Source: Rhizobium cauense
GTDB taxonomy: Bacteria > Pseudomonadota > Alphaproteobacteria > Rhizobiales > Rhizobiaceae
NCBI RefSeq assembly: GCF_019511525.1
Contig: NZ_JAEUAT010000013.1
Location: forward strand, 112,501 to 176,500
Direction of reading: 5' to 3'
Length of the DNA: 64,000 nucleotides
Shown here one piece after another: positions 35,071-44,200 of the stretch (its first letter is position 1; the number at the start of each line of letters is the position of its first letter). A program made the position numbers and the translations under genes. A model generated the notes under the pieces. That model made no database searches, was not told the DNA's origin, and worked only from the letters and a program-made list of their open reading frames with translations.

Positions 35071-35445
35071 TCAAGCCAAAGTCCGGGCGACCTGCATGCC
35101 AAAGAGAAGTCCCGCGAGTGACAGCGCGAGCGACGCCGCGACGTAGAAGATCGCGAGGCCAGCGTGCCCTCGTTGCCAAAGATCCACCGAGTCCAAGGAG
35201 AAGGTCGAAAACGTAGTGAACCCTCCGAGAACCCCGGTCGTAAGGAACACCTTCAGCTCTTGGGGAAGGTCGCTTTTGAGAACGAAGAGCGCGACCAAAA
35301 CTCCCATCGCTGCGGACCCCACGACGTTGACGGCGAGAGTGCCGAAAGGAAAGCCGGGCGCAAACAGCCTAGAGGTCGCGACATTGACGACCTGCCGGAG
35401 GACTCCTCCGACCCCAGCCCCGATGAAAATCAGCACATAGATCAT
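35071..35445 (-). CDS. crcB: Fluoride exporter CrcB/Fluc
   Basis: A 124-residue four-helix membrane protein. Signature segments are GAGVGGVLRQ (helix 1), NVVGSAAMGVL (the central Asn of the pore) and GVLGGFTTFSTFS (the phenylalanine box and Na-binding GxTTFST). It forms a dual-topology dimer that exports fluoride. The ATG at 35445 follows AAGGG. No fluoride riboswitch consensus is evident in the short leader. It sits 45 nt downstream of a cupin gene on the same strand. Confidence 0.93.
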   Translation of the reverse strand: MIYVLIFIGAGVGGVLRQVVNVATSRLFAPGFPFGTLAVNVVGSAAMGVLVALFVLKSDLPQELKVFLTTGVLGGFTTFSTFSLDSVDLWQRGHAGLAIFYVAASLALSLAGLLFGMQVARTLA

Positions 35446-35490
35446 ATCAAAACATCCCTTTTCGATCAAAAAGCCAGCCGACCGCGCCGC

Positions 35491-36162
35491 CTACGGAGCG
35501 ACGAGAGGCACTGGCACGTTCCGCGAAAAGTTGCTTCTCATGACTACGGTCTCCGAGAAGCTGAGCGAGAGATCAGGTAGCTCTTCGTCTCGGACACCAA
35601 ATTCTCTGGCGAGCACCGAGCGTTCAAATACCCCACCGATCGTGTCATCCTCGTCGACATCGGATTGCCGCCGGTCAAAGAAGAGGACGACATGCCCGTC
35701 TTCGTCCACGACAGCAACCATTTGCTCAATTCTTTCGTTACGTGCGTCCGGTGCGCGCTCGAGCCTGGTCTTGACGGCTTTTTCCACTACCAGAACTTCG
35801 GCGCCACGGTGATCGAGCGGCAACGCATTCACGTCCACTCCTTCTCTGGCGATGGCCAATATTAACGCCGCAGTCTCGCCATCGGCGCTGTAAATGCTGA
35901 AGTTCGTTCCAGCCGGTATGAAAATCAGATCGCCTTTCCCTGCGGAGAAGGATTCAAATGCTCCATGGTCCCCCCGGATCTGCAGCGAAACCTGTCCGGC
36001 GGCACAATATGCGAGCTCATGGAAAAGTGATGGGCCATCGGAGATGCGCTCACAGTCAGGCGGGATTTCCAACTTGCGGAAACCGATGTGCCGGAGTGAC
36101 CGAAGGATCGAAACGTTGGCTTCGTCTTGCGTTCGCAGCGTGTTGAAGCTGGTGTAGCTCAT
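35491..36162 (-). CDS. Cupin-domain protein
   Basis: A 223-residue protein whose central part is a cupin barrel (SLFHELAYCAAGQVSLQIRG, KGDLIFIPAGTNFSIYS). The usual metal-binding HxH is not obvious, as only LFHELA supplies a histidine. The C-terminal half is acidic and unrecognised. The ATG at 36162 follows AGAGGCAGG; a TTG eight codons earlier is possible. Possible roles are small-molecule sensing or an enzyme of unknown type. Likely co-transcribed with crcB. Confidence 0.65.
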   Translation of the reverse strand: MSYTSFNTLRTQDEANVSILRSLRHIGFRKLEIPPDCERISDGPSLFHELAYCAAGQVSLQIRGDHGAFESFSAGKGDLIFIPAGTNFSIYSADGETAALILAIAREGVDVNALPLDHRGAEVLVVEKAVKTRLERAPDARNERIEQMVAVVDEDGHVVLFFDRRQSDVDEDDTIGGVFERSVLAREFGVRDEELPDLSLSFSETVVMRSNFSRNVPVPLVAP

Positions 36163-36397
36163 GGGCCTGCCTCTCGTTTTGTTCAAGAGGCCAGTTTACG
36201 GTGCGGGCTTATTGCGGACTATCGTACAGGCGCTTGGCTTTTTGAGACCTCCGTATAGGGTCAATGGCCTGGAAGGTCGGCTTTCCGGTTGGAGCACTCG
36301 CACACTGTTGATGCTTTGCGTCAATGACCCGCGATAATGAGTGGCGTCCCGGTGCCAAGCGCGGAGGGCGACGAGACGCCCCCCACACACGGCCCCC

Positions 36398-36601
36398 CTA
36401 AAGAATAGCGCGATCAACCGACATTGGTGTAGGTTCGCTTGCCATCGGAACATATACCTTTACGGTAGCTTCCGGGCCACGTTGCAGGATGACCACGACA
36501 ACCACTGCAGCATACAAGACGAGCCCAACGAGGACTAGCGCAGTAAGATAAGACCCTCCAGCCGAGGGCTTTGCGACGGTGTAACGGTTGCGTCTGAACA
36601 T
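36398..36601 (-). CDS. Small single-span membrane protein
   Basis: A 67-residue protein: basic N terminus (MFRRNRYTVAK), one long transmembrane helix (YLTALVLVGLVLYAAVVVVVIL, about 18-40) and a short periplasmic tail. An ideal AAGGAGG lies 7 nt before the ATG at 36601, which supports it despite the size. It follows the araC-like gene by 90 nt on the same strand. Confidence 0.65.
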   Translation of the reverse strand: MFRRNRYTVAKPSAGGSYLTALVLVGLVLYAAVVVVVILQRGPEATVKVYVPMASEPTPMSVDRAIL

Positions 36602-36691
36602 GTCTGAACCTCCTTCGCTGGGTTCCTAGGAGTTCCGGTTCCAAGGAGCGGCGATCACTCAGGCAAAAGCGGCGATCGTGTGGGCGCAAAG

Positions 36692-37264
36692 TCATCCTGT
36701 GACGGCGCGTGTAGTGACAGGTGTCACCCGCACCCGGCGACGCCATGCACTGGGGGTCACGCCAACGACCCGCCGGAAGAGACGCGAGAGATGGGCCTGG
36801 TCTGCTAAGCCACAACTGAGGGCGATTTGGGAAAGCGGTGCGTCTGTCGCTTCCATCAAGTGCTTCGCATATTCCACTCGCTGCTCCGCCACGTAGGCGT
36901 GAGGAGAGCGGCCGAACGTTGTCTTGAAGAGGGTGCAGAAGTAGCTGGTGCTCAGGTTCGCCACTCGAGCTAGATCGCCGATCGGAATTGAATTCGACAG
37001 TCGCCCAGCTACGTACGCTTCGACCTTCAAGCGCTGCCATCTGGCAAGGCCGCGACCAGGCGGTTCATCGCTTGAAAAATCATCGTCGCCAGTGGGGTCA
37101 TGCCCGACGAGAATACGAGATGCTCGTGTCACCAGCTCAACAGCGTTCGCGCCATCATGCTGGTAGCAGTCCAGGGCGTGCATTAGAAGACGGCGGACTT
37201 CGGCGGACGCGCTGGCGCCCAAGTTGTCATCTGCAGGTTTGACGGTCTTTCCAGTTGCGAACAT
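36692..37264 (-). CDS. AraC-family transcriptional regulator
   Basis: A 190-residue protein with a C-terminal double HTH: IPIGDLARVANLSTSYFCTLFKTTFGRSPHAYV and PLSQIALSCGLADQAHLSRLFRRVVGVTPSAW. The N-terminal 90 residues lack a recognisable sensor and are short. The ATG at 37264 follows GGAG by 7-8 nt. It probably acts on nearby genes such as the small membrane protein or the haloperoxidase-like gene, but nothing fixes its target. Confidence 0.85.
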   Translation of the reverse strand: MFATGKTVKPADDNLGASASAEVRRLLMHALDCYQHDGANAVELVTRASRILVGHDPTGDDDFSSDEPPGRGLARWQRLKVEAYVAGRLSNSIPIGDLARVANLSTSYFCTLFKTTFGRSPHAYVAEQRVEYAKHLMEATDAPLSQIALSCGLADQAHLSRLFRRVVGVTPSAWRRRVRVTPVTTRAVTG

Positions 37265-37581
37265 CCTCAATCTCCTCGGGACGTTGAGCGGCATTAACTG
37301 GTCCGACTATGAGAGCCTGCGGAAATTCCAGATATTCTCTTAGCATCGCGGATTACTGGCACTTCGGTCTCTGGGATGTAATACGAAGGTGCCATTGTGC
37401 TCGTCCGGGCGTCGGCCCGTCGACGCCCGCTCGAGTCGAACGAGATGAGATGGGGTGACGACAGTGGGGTATTCAGTTCATTTCGATACAAGCAGAAAGG
37501 CCCACGCCGGCGGACGCCGACGGGGCCAAGTTCGGGTGCGGCGGGCAGCCTTGACCCGCAGCTTATAGCAGCATCCGGGTT
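37265..37581. other. Promoter-side gap of the AraC gene
   Basis: Lies between the araC start and the upstream hydrolase stop. No gene, repeat or consensus promoter recognised. Confidence 0.4.
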
Positions 37582-38571
37582 TTATTCCCGGATGAACGCA
37601 AGAAGGTCCGGGTTGATCACCTCGGCATGCGTGGTGAGCATGCCGTGCGGATAACCATCGTAGATCTTGAGCTTGCTATTGCGGATCAACTTCGCCTGCA
37701 ACAAGCTCGCATCCTTGTAGGGGACGATCTGGTCGTCGTTGCCCTGAGTGACTAGCGTAGGAACTCGCATTTCCTTCAGATCGTCGGTCTGATTGGTTTC
37801 CGAAAATGCCTTGATGCCATCGTAGTGGGCCTTGGCGGCGCCCATCATACCCTGCCGCCACCAGTTGTTGATGATGCCTTGCGAGATCTTCGCGCCCGGT
37901 CGGTTGAAGCCATAGAACGGCCCCGATGGGACATCGATGTAAAACTGGGCACGATTAGCGGCGAGAGCTTCCCGATAACCATTGAACACCTCTATTGGCT
38001 CGCCTCCGGGATTTTCCGGTGTCTTAAGCATTATCGGAGGAACCGCGCTCACGAGAATCGCCTTGGCCACGCGCCCCTGAGGCTGCCCGTATCTGGCGAC
38101 GTAGCGGGCGACCTCGCCACCACCGGTAGAGTGACCGATATGGATGGCGTTTCGCAGATCGAGGTGCTCGACGACAGCCGAAGCATCCGCAGCGTAGTGG
38201 TCCATGTCGTGGCCCCAGCTTACCTGCGCCGAGCGTCCGTGCCCGCGTCGGTCGTGAGCTACGACCCGATAACCCTTACTGAGGAAGTAGAGCATCTGGT
38301 TGTCCCAGTCGTCGGAGGACAATGGCCAGCCATGATGAAAAACGATGGTCTGCGCCTCTCTAGGACCCCAGTCCTTGTAGAAGATTTCCACACCGTCTTT
38401 TGTTGTAACGAATTCTTCTGCCATAAGGCTCGCTCCTTTCGGGATGTTCAGGTTGTTTCTGTCTGCCGCCAAAGCAGGCACAGCCATGGCAAGCGAGGCG
38501 GTCGCCCCGGCGAGCAGTGCCTGCCGACGCGAGAGGGGAAGGGAAAATTCACTTGTCACGTTGGTCTCCAT
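37582..38571 (-). CDS. Exported alpha/beta hydrolase, haloperoxidase-like
   Basis: A 329-residue protein with a twin-arginine-type signal (SRRQALLAGATASLAMAVPALAADR reads as SRRQALLAG, a hydrophobic core, then ALA-ADR). The mature enzyme is the non-heme haloperoxidase/esterase type: oxyanion HHGWPLSSDDW, nucleophile GHSTGGG, Asp in QGNDDQIVPY and His in PHGMLTTHAE. Tat export suggests folding before transport. Likely roles are esterase or perhydrolase. Downstream of a response-regulator gene on the same strand, 250 nt away, so possibly controlled by it (inference). Confidence 0.85.
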   Translation of the reverse strand: METNVTSEFSLPLSRRQALLAGATASLAMAVPALAADRNNLNIPKGASLMAEEFVTTKDGVEIFYKDWGPREAQTIVFHHGWPLSSDDWDNQMLYFLSKGYRVVAHDRRGHGRSAQVSWGHDMDHYAADASAVVEHLDLRNAIHIGHSTGGGEVARYVARYGQPQGRVAKAILVSAVPPIMLKTPENPGGEPIEVFNGYREALAANRAQFYIDVPSGPFYGFNRPGAKISQGIINNWWRQGMMGAAKAHYDGIKAFSETNQTDDLKEMRVPTLVTQGNDDQIVPYKDASLLQAKLIRNSKLKIYDGYPHGMLTTHAEVINPDLLAFIRE

Positions 38572-38822
38572 CTTGATGCACCGAGGCCTGCCTCGTTTCA
38601 CAATTCGACCATAGCGCCCGTCGGGCTGTCGCTATTGATGGATCGTCCTCGATTTAGCAGTTCATCGGAAATTCTGCCGCGCCACATGCACATGTGTGAA
38701 CCCCCGCTAATTTTCCCCGGGGCATGAGGCGGAAGATGTGAGTTCTCGGTGGGACTGACTAGCGCTTCTACTGCGCGCATGCCGCGGGTGCGCACAGTGG
38801 CCACGGGAAGGAAAAAAGGATA

Positions 38823-39614
38823 CTAGAAGGCCTCAATAGCCGAGGGTTGCAGCGGCCACGATGCCATGCTCGGTTCGAAAGCTGGTTCGGCATCTTGCAA
38901 GTGCGCGATCGCATCCGAGACGCGGACGAGGTCCGCGACCGTCCGTACGCTAAGCTTGCGCATGATGCTGCCACGGTGAACCTTGACAGTCGTCTCGCTT
39001 ATCCCGAGTTCGCCAGCGATCTGTTTGTTCATCTTTCCCGCCGCCACCAGTGGCATGACTTCACGCTCGCGCTTGGTAAGTCGCAGGAACCGCCGATGAA
39101 CAGCATGCAGGGCCTCGGCGGCATTCCGTCTGCTGCGGTCCAAGCTGACCGCCCGTGCGACCGCATCGAGGAACTCTTGCTCCCTGAAGGGCTTCACCAG
39201 AAAATCGATCGCACCCGCCTTCATGGCACGTACGGTGATCTGGACGTCGGCATGGGCAGTGATGAAGATTGCAGGTACTTTCGAGCCGCTCCGCACAATT
39301 TGCTCGTGAAATTCAACGCCGCTCACGCCTGGCAACCGAACGTCCAGGACAAAGCAGCTCGGCGTATCGCGGTGATTGTGACGCTGATCGAATTCGACCA
39401 CTGACTCGTAAAGCTGACATTTTAGATTTACGGACTGCAATAGCTCCTGCAGGGATTCACGTATCGCGGCATTGTCCTCGATAACCACGACAATCGGATC
39501 GTCATTGGCGCTATCGAGCCTGCGGGAGGGCCGTGCTACGCTACGGCTCGTTGCGGCAGTGCGGCTGCCGTTGAAAGATTGCCCATTCAGCATCAGTGTT
39601 CCGAAACTGTCCAT
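38823..39614 (-). CDS. FixJ-like response regulator
   Basis: A 263-residue two-domain regulator with a 40-residue N-terminal extension. The receiver domain (about 40-155) has the acidic pair EDN and the phosphoacceptor in FVLDVRLPGVSG, Thr in IFITAHAD and Lys in FLVKPFREQ. The LuxR-type HTH follows (LTKREREVMPLVAAGKMNKQIAGELGISETTVKVHR). AAGGAG precedes the ATG at 39614. It is one of three receiver proteins beside the giant kinase, which may phosphorylate it. Confidence 0.9.
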   Translation of the reverse strand: MDSFGTLMLNGQSFNGSRTAATSRSVARPSRRLDSANDDPIVVVIEDNAAIRESLQELLQSVNLKCQLYESVVEFDQRHNHRDTPSCFVLDVRLPGVSGVEFHEQIVRSGSKVPAIFITAHADVQITVRAMKAGAIDFLVKPFREQEFLDAVARAVSLDRSRRNAAEALHAVHRRFLRLTKREREVMPLVAAGKMNKQIAGELGISETTVKVHRGSIMRKLSVRTVADLVRVSDAIAHLQDAEPAFEPSMASWPLQPSAIEAF

Positions 39615-40022
39615 GACGCTCGCTCCTTCTCCAGCTACTCTGATTTCAGGTGTCAGGGCTCGCGATCTCGACCACGTTTCATTTTCTTACCGATCTCACT
39701 TGCCATGATCCGAAGTGTATAAAGCGATCCGACAAGCGGCTATTATGGGTTTCTATCAGGTGTTCTGGTGGCGCGCCTCGGCTTGAGCCTCCGAACGAAG
39801 ATGATCTGCCAAACCCTGCGTACCGTAAGGAAAGAGCCTGCGCGTTGTCAGGCGCCCCTGCAGTCGCGATGGCAGCGCCAGCGGCGATGGCCATGTCGGC
39901 AAGGAGTCCGGAGATTTGCAATTCTGCTGCGCGGGCAAACTCGGGATAGCACCAAGTCGTACGCGCTCGTTGCATTTTAGCGCTAGACAGACGAGGTACC
40001 AGCCTAGCGAAGCATTCAGCAA
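39615..40022. other. About 400 bp without a convincing gene
   Basis: Two minus-strand frames cross this gap but overlap each other and lack starts and family resemblance. It probably carries the promoter of the 38823-39614 regulator. Confidence 0.4.
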
Positions 40023-40391
40023 CTAGCGCACCGCCTTCGTGATGGCGTTGACCAGATCCTGGGCATCGAATGGCTTGCGAAAGAAGCGTCCGGAAGGCAG
40101 CTCCATCACGCGGGTTTGCGTCTCAACATCGCGAGTTCCCGTTATAAAGATCACCGGGAGGTCCGGCCGCTTCTCGTTGGCTGCTTCCTGCAACTCAAAA
40201 CCGTCTAGTTCGGGCATGGTGATGTCCGTGACTAGACAGTCTGCGGGCGGCACGCTTTCGTCGTCGAGAAACGCGCGCCCAGATGTGAAGGCGCGGACGG
40301 CAAATCCCGCTGATTTCAGAAAATCTCCCAGTGAATCCAGGAGACGAGCGTCGTCATCAACTATCGCAACGACGGATTTTTGCATTATCAT
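40023..40391 (-). CDS. Stand-alone receiver-domain protein
   Basis: A 122-residue response regulator with no output domain. Receiver residues are intact: VDDD near the N terminus, phosphoacceptor in CLVTDITMPELDG, Thr in IFITGT and Lys in FFRKPFDAQ. The start overlaps the stop of the preceding regulator gene by 4 nt (ATGA). It may act as a phosphate sink or shuttle for the giant kinase (inference). Confidence 0.88.
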   Translation of the reverse strand: MIMQKSVVAIVDDDARLLDSLGDFLKSAGFAVRAFTSGRAFLDDESVPPADCLVTDITMPELDGFELQEAANEKRPDLPVIFITGTRDVETQTRVMELPSGRFFRKPFDAQDLVNAITKAVR

Positions 40392-41038
40392 CGAGCGGGA
40401 ACTCCTGAGTATCGTGAATGAGTAATAGGAATTTCCAACTTCGCCGCCACCCGCACGAGTTCGGCGAAGGAGGTGACCTGCATCTTCTGCATGACCCTCC
40501 CCCGATGAACTTGGAACGTTATTTCGCTGATGCCCAACTCAGCAGCCCCTTGCTTGTTGAGGAGCCCGCTAACAATCAGCGGAAGCACCTCCTGCTCTCG
40601 GGGCGTCAATTCATTGAACCTAACCTTCAGGTCGGCCAATGCCTCTCTCTCCTGACGGCGCTCTCGATCTCGGTCGATGCCCGCGCGGACCGCGGAGACG
40701 AGAGCGTCGGCATCGAATGGTTTGGTTAGGAAGTCCACGGCGCCGCGCTTCATAGCCGAGACTGATGAGGGGATATCTCCGTGCCCTGTGATGAACACCA
40801 CCGGCGGATGGTCGTCGTTCTCAATTTGCGCATGGAAGTCGAGCCCGTTTACATCGGGAAGCTCCACATCGAGAACAATGCATCCTGGCACGTCGGGACG
40901 AGCGAACTCCAAGTAATCGCGCACCGATCCCAAGGCGAAAGTTTTCAGACCGACCGAGTTCAGCAGTTCTCCAACTGATTCCTGCACCTTCGGGTCGTCA
41001 TCGACGAGAAAGACGATTTGATTGAGGTCTTGCTCCAT
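40388..41038 (-). CDS. FixJ-like response regulator
   Basis: A 216-residue regulator with a receiver domain (VDDD, phosphoacceptor in CIVLDVELPDVNG, FITGHGD, LTKPFDAD) and a LuxR-type HTH (LTPREQEVLPLIVSGLLNKQGAAELGISEITFQVHR). The ATG at 41038 is where the receiver fold begins; the open frame upstream is non-coding. It is transcribed just after the giant kinase gene and before the receiver-only gene, forming a likely kinase-regulator-receiver operon. Confidence 0.9.
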   Translation of the reverse strand: MEQDLNQIVFLVDDDPKVQESVGELLNSVGLKTFALGSVRDYLEFARPDVPGCIVLDVELPDVNGLDFHAQIENDDHPPVVFITGHGDIPSSVSAMKRGAVDFLTKPFDADALVSAVRAGIDRDRERRQEREALADLKVRFNELTPREQEVLPLIVSGLLNKQGAAELGISEITFQVHRGRVMQKMQVTSFAELVRVAAKLEIPITHSRYSGVPAR

Positions 41039-41168
41039 ATCCGTCCGCCACTGCACCGTGGATACTCCCTGCTGGCCAATGCGCTTCAACCCGCAGCCGT
41101 CGCTCCGACGCATCACCGCCCATCTTCCAGACCGATCAATCTTACCAGATCCGACGACAAAGGAGATG

Positions 41169-41184
41169 TTATAGAATCCTATAA
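41169..41184. promoter_or_regulatory. Inverted repeat between kinase and regulator genes
   Basis: TTATAG, 4 nt, CTATAA. It lies about 130 bp upstream of the 41038 start and may be a -10-like element or an operator for the regulator gene. No partner elements recognised. Confidence 0.35.
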
Positions 41185-41210
41185 TGCCGACGATTTTTGC
41201 GATGGCCGCG

Positions 41211-44200
41211 CTAGGGCGCGGGATTGGCTTTGTCAGCACCGACAGGCAGCGAGAGCCAGAACGTCGCACCGTGAGGTTCGTTCGCAGTTACCCATAGCCT
41301 CCCGCCATGTGAAGCTGCGATGGTCTTGCTGATGGCAAGGCCCATCCCCATTCCTTGTGTCTTAGTGGAATAAAACGCGTCGAAGACCTTGTTCCTGATG
41401 TCAGGCGAAATCCCGGGCCCAGTGTCATGGACCGCAACGGATATGCTGTTATCGGAGCGTCCAGAGACGATCGTAAGTGATTTGGAGGAGCCATCGACGT
41501 GGTTTGCCATGGCTTCGATTGCATTAACGCTGAGATTTAGAATCACCTGCTGAACCTGCACCCGATCCGCAAGAATCTGTGGGAGACTCTCATCTAGCTT
41601 GATCTGAATGGACACATCCTTTTGATGCGCCTCCGCGGCGATGAGAGAGGCCGTTTCCGTTATTATGCCATTTATGTCGATGATCTCAGCCTTTGGTGGA
41701 GATTTCTTGACAAGGGCGCGAGTCCTTTCCAGCACCTCGCCAGCTCGGTGTCCCTCGCTTACGACGCGTTCTAACGCCCTCCGCGCGGCATCTAAATCCG
41801 GAGGATCCGCCTTTAGCCAATTCAACCCCGCGGATCCGCTTGTGACGACACCGACAAGCGGCTGCATCACATCGTGGGAAATTGCGGCAGACAACTGCCC
41901 CGCCACCGCCACACGATTCGCGTGAGCGAGTTCCGACTGAAGTTCCCGGTAGCGCCTGTCACTCGCGCGGGCGGCGTCTTCCGCATGTTTTCGGGCGGTC
42001 AGATCAAGAATATAGGAAACGCCACTCTCGAATTCCGTGTCACCAAATGCCGCCGCACCGATCAGAACCGGGACGCGACTGCCATCCTTTCGCAGGAACT
42101 CTTTCTCCCAAGGCGTCGCGACGCCAGTGGTCTTGACCTCCTCGACGACCTTGGCGTCGGTGGCCCATTCATCCGGCGGGGAAAGGTCGGTCCACCGCAA
42201 TCGGCCCGCGGCGAGATCCTCGCGCTCGAAGCCAACCATCTGGAGGAAAGAGTCATTTGCCTCGAAAATCTCGCCGTCAAGCGTCCACATGAACACGCCA
42301 ATGATGTTGGCGTCGACGAGTCGACGGATTCTCGACTCACGTTCCTTCAAATCACGGTAAAGTCGCGTGTTCTCAAGTGCGATTGCCGCGTGCGATGCGA
42401 TGAGCTTCAGGATCGCGAGCCGATTTTGTGTGAAGGCATTGGCCGCGAGGTTGTTCTCGAGATGGAGGAGCCCGAGGAGCTTTCCCTGATTGACGAGCGG
42501 GAGTGCCAGGAGGGAGCGCACTCGATGCCGACGGATGTATTGGTCGCTCGAGAACGCGCTATCGGCAAGGGCGTTGTCGAGAATCATGGTCTCCCTCGTT
42601 CGAAGAACGTACTGAACGACGGTTTCGGGAAGTTCAACCGGCGTTCGAGCGTCAGCTCTGTGCTTGACGACCACTCCATCCGCCGTCATCTGAGCTTCCG
42701 CCTCAACAGCATGCCCTGTCGCATTGCCGAGAACGAGCACGGCTCGCCCTGCTCCGGCGTGCTCAAGAGCCGTTCTCATCAAGGTATCGACCAGGCGCTC
42801 AAGAACGATTTCGCCCGAGACGGACTGCGCCACCTTGATTACAGTAGCCAGGTCCAAATGCTCCACGGCGGCCACCGTGGTCCCGGTTGAGAGGCGTGAG
42901 GCGGACTCGTCGTAAAAATCAGCATATCTCTCTTCGAGCTGCCGCACCTTCGCGTCTGCGCCCCATCGGGCATAACAAGCGCGAGCTTCAAGGAGATAGG
43001 TACGCGCAAACCTCTTCGCGCCTCTTGCAGCGTGGAAACGCGCGGCCGTTTCGTTCGCGATCGCTTCGTATTGGGTGAATCCGTTTAACCGAGCCACCCG
43101 TATGCTCTCGTCATACAGCCGCTGTGCCTCACCCTCCATTCCCTCGAGGCGAGCGATCTCCGCTGCTACGAGGATATGCTTGTCCTCGAAGCTGGGCGAG
43201 CGGGCGTGCTTGGCCCAGGATTCCAACTGAGCATGCTGCTGACGGATCTCCTCAAGCATACCCGCTCTTTCCTCTGTTGAGGTCTCGTCCTTGATCACCG
43301 CAGCCAAAGCTAGCGCCGAGAAGTAGTAGCAATCCAACTGCTCGATTTGCATGTTCCTGATAGCAGGATTGGATCGAACTTTCGCAACCGCATCTAGGGC
43401 GGCCTCAAAATTCTCCGCCAGGGTGTAGAGCATCGCCTTTCTGGTCCAATACCACCACATCACCACCGAGTTCTGTGTGCTGGCGAGATCCTCCTCGAAA
43501 GCCTGCTCATCGAAACCATCGCTATCGTAGCTAGCCAATCCGCTGGTTCGCCCTCGAAGGCTCGCGATGGCGCGTTCGGTAGCAACGATGAGATCTGCCC
43601 CTGCGCGAAAGCCAGTCCTGCGGGCGAACTCCAGGGCCTGTTCACATTCCTCGTCTACGTCCTTCAGGTTCTCACCGCTCAGGAAAACGTGCAGTACGAT
43701 GACGGCCGCTTCGAAGCATGCGTAGTAGAGGTCCCCCGCCTCGACGCCTCCACGGAAAGCCGGCCGAAGCCAGCCAAGTACGGCAGGTAAAGGCTCAGTC
43801 CACGCGGCCGCAAGTCCCGTCAAATGATTGACGCGAGCCAGATCTACCGTGACGTTGCGTTCGGCAGCCAGGCGGCCAGCCAATTTTGCGATGCGATACC
43901 CGTCCGCATAGCGCCCGAAGGCGGGCCCCATCACGTAACCGAGCATAACCAGCCCTTGTGCGGACGTACTCGCGGCTCCTCTTTCGAGGCAAAGATTGAT
44001 CATCCTGCAAATCACCAGGATCGTCATGTTGAAGTTCGAAAAGTAAGCGGGAGGCTGCATCTCGGCGAGGAGACGCACCGCCGCCAGCGCCTTGGGATCG
44101 GTCATGGCTGGCAGGTCTGCGAAGCTCTCGATCGACCGCCCGTCGAGGTTTTCCCAGATCATGTCATATTCGCGCTGGACATCCTCCCAGGACGGGAATG

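Noticed and set aside
35446..35490. Fluoride riboswitch in front of crcB
   Set aside because: The gap to the cupin gene is only 45 nt and the conserved riboswitch segments are not present.
41874..42890. A long plus-strand open frame inside the giant kinase gene
   Set aside because: It is antisense to well-conserved GAF/PAS coding sequence, lacks a ribosome site and has no family features.
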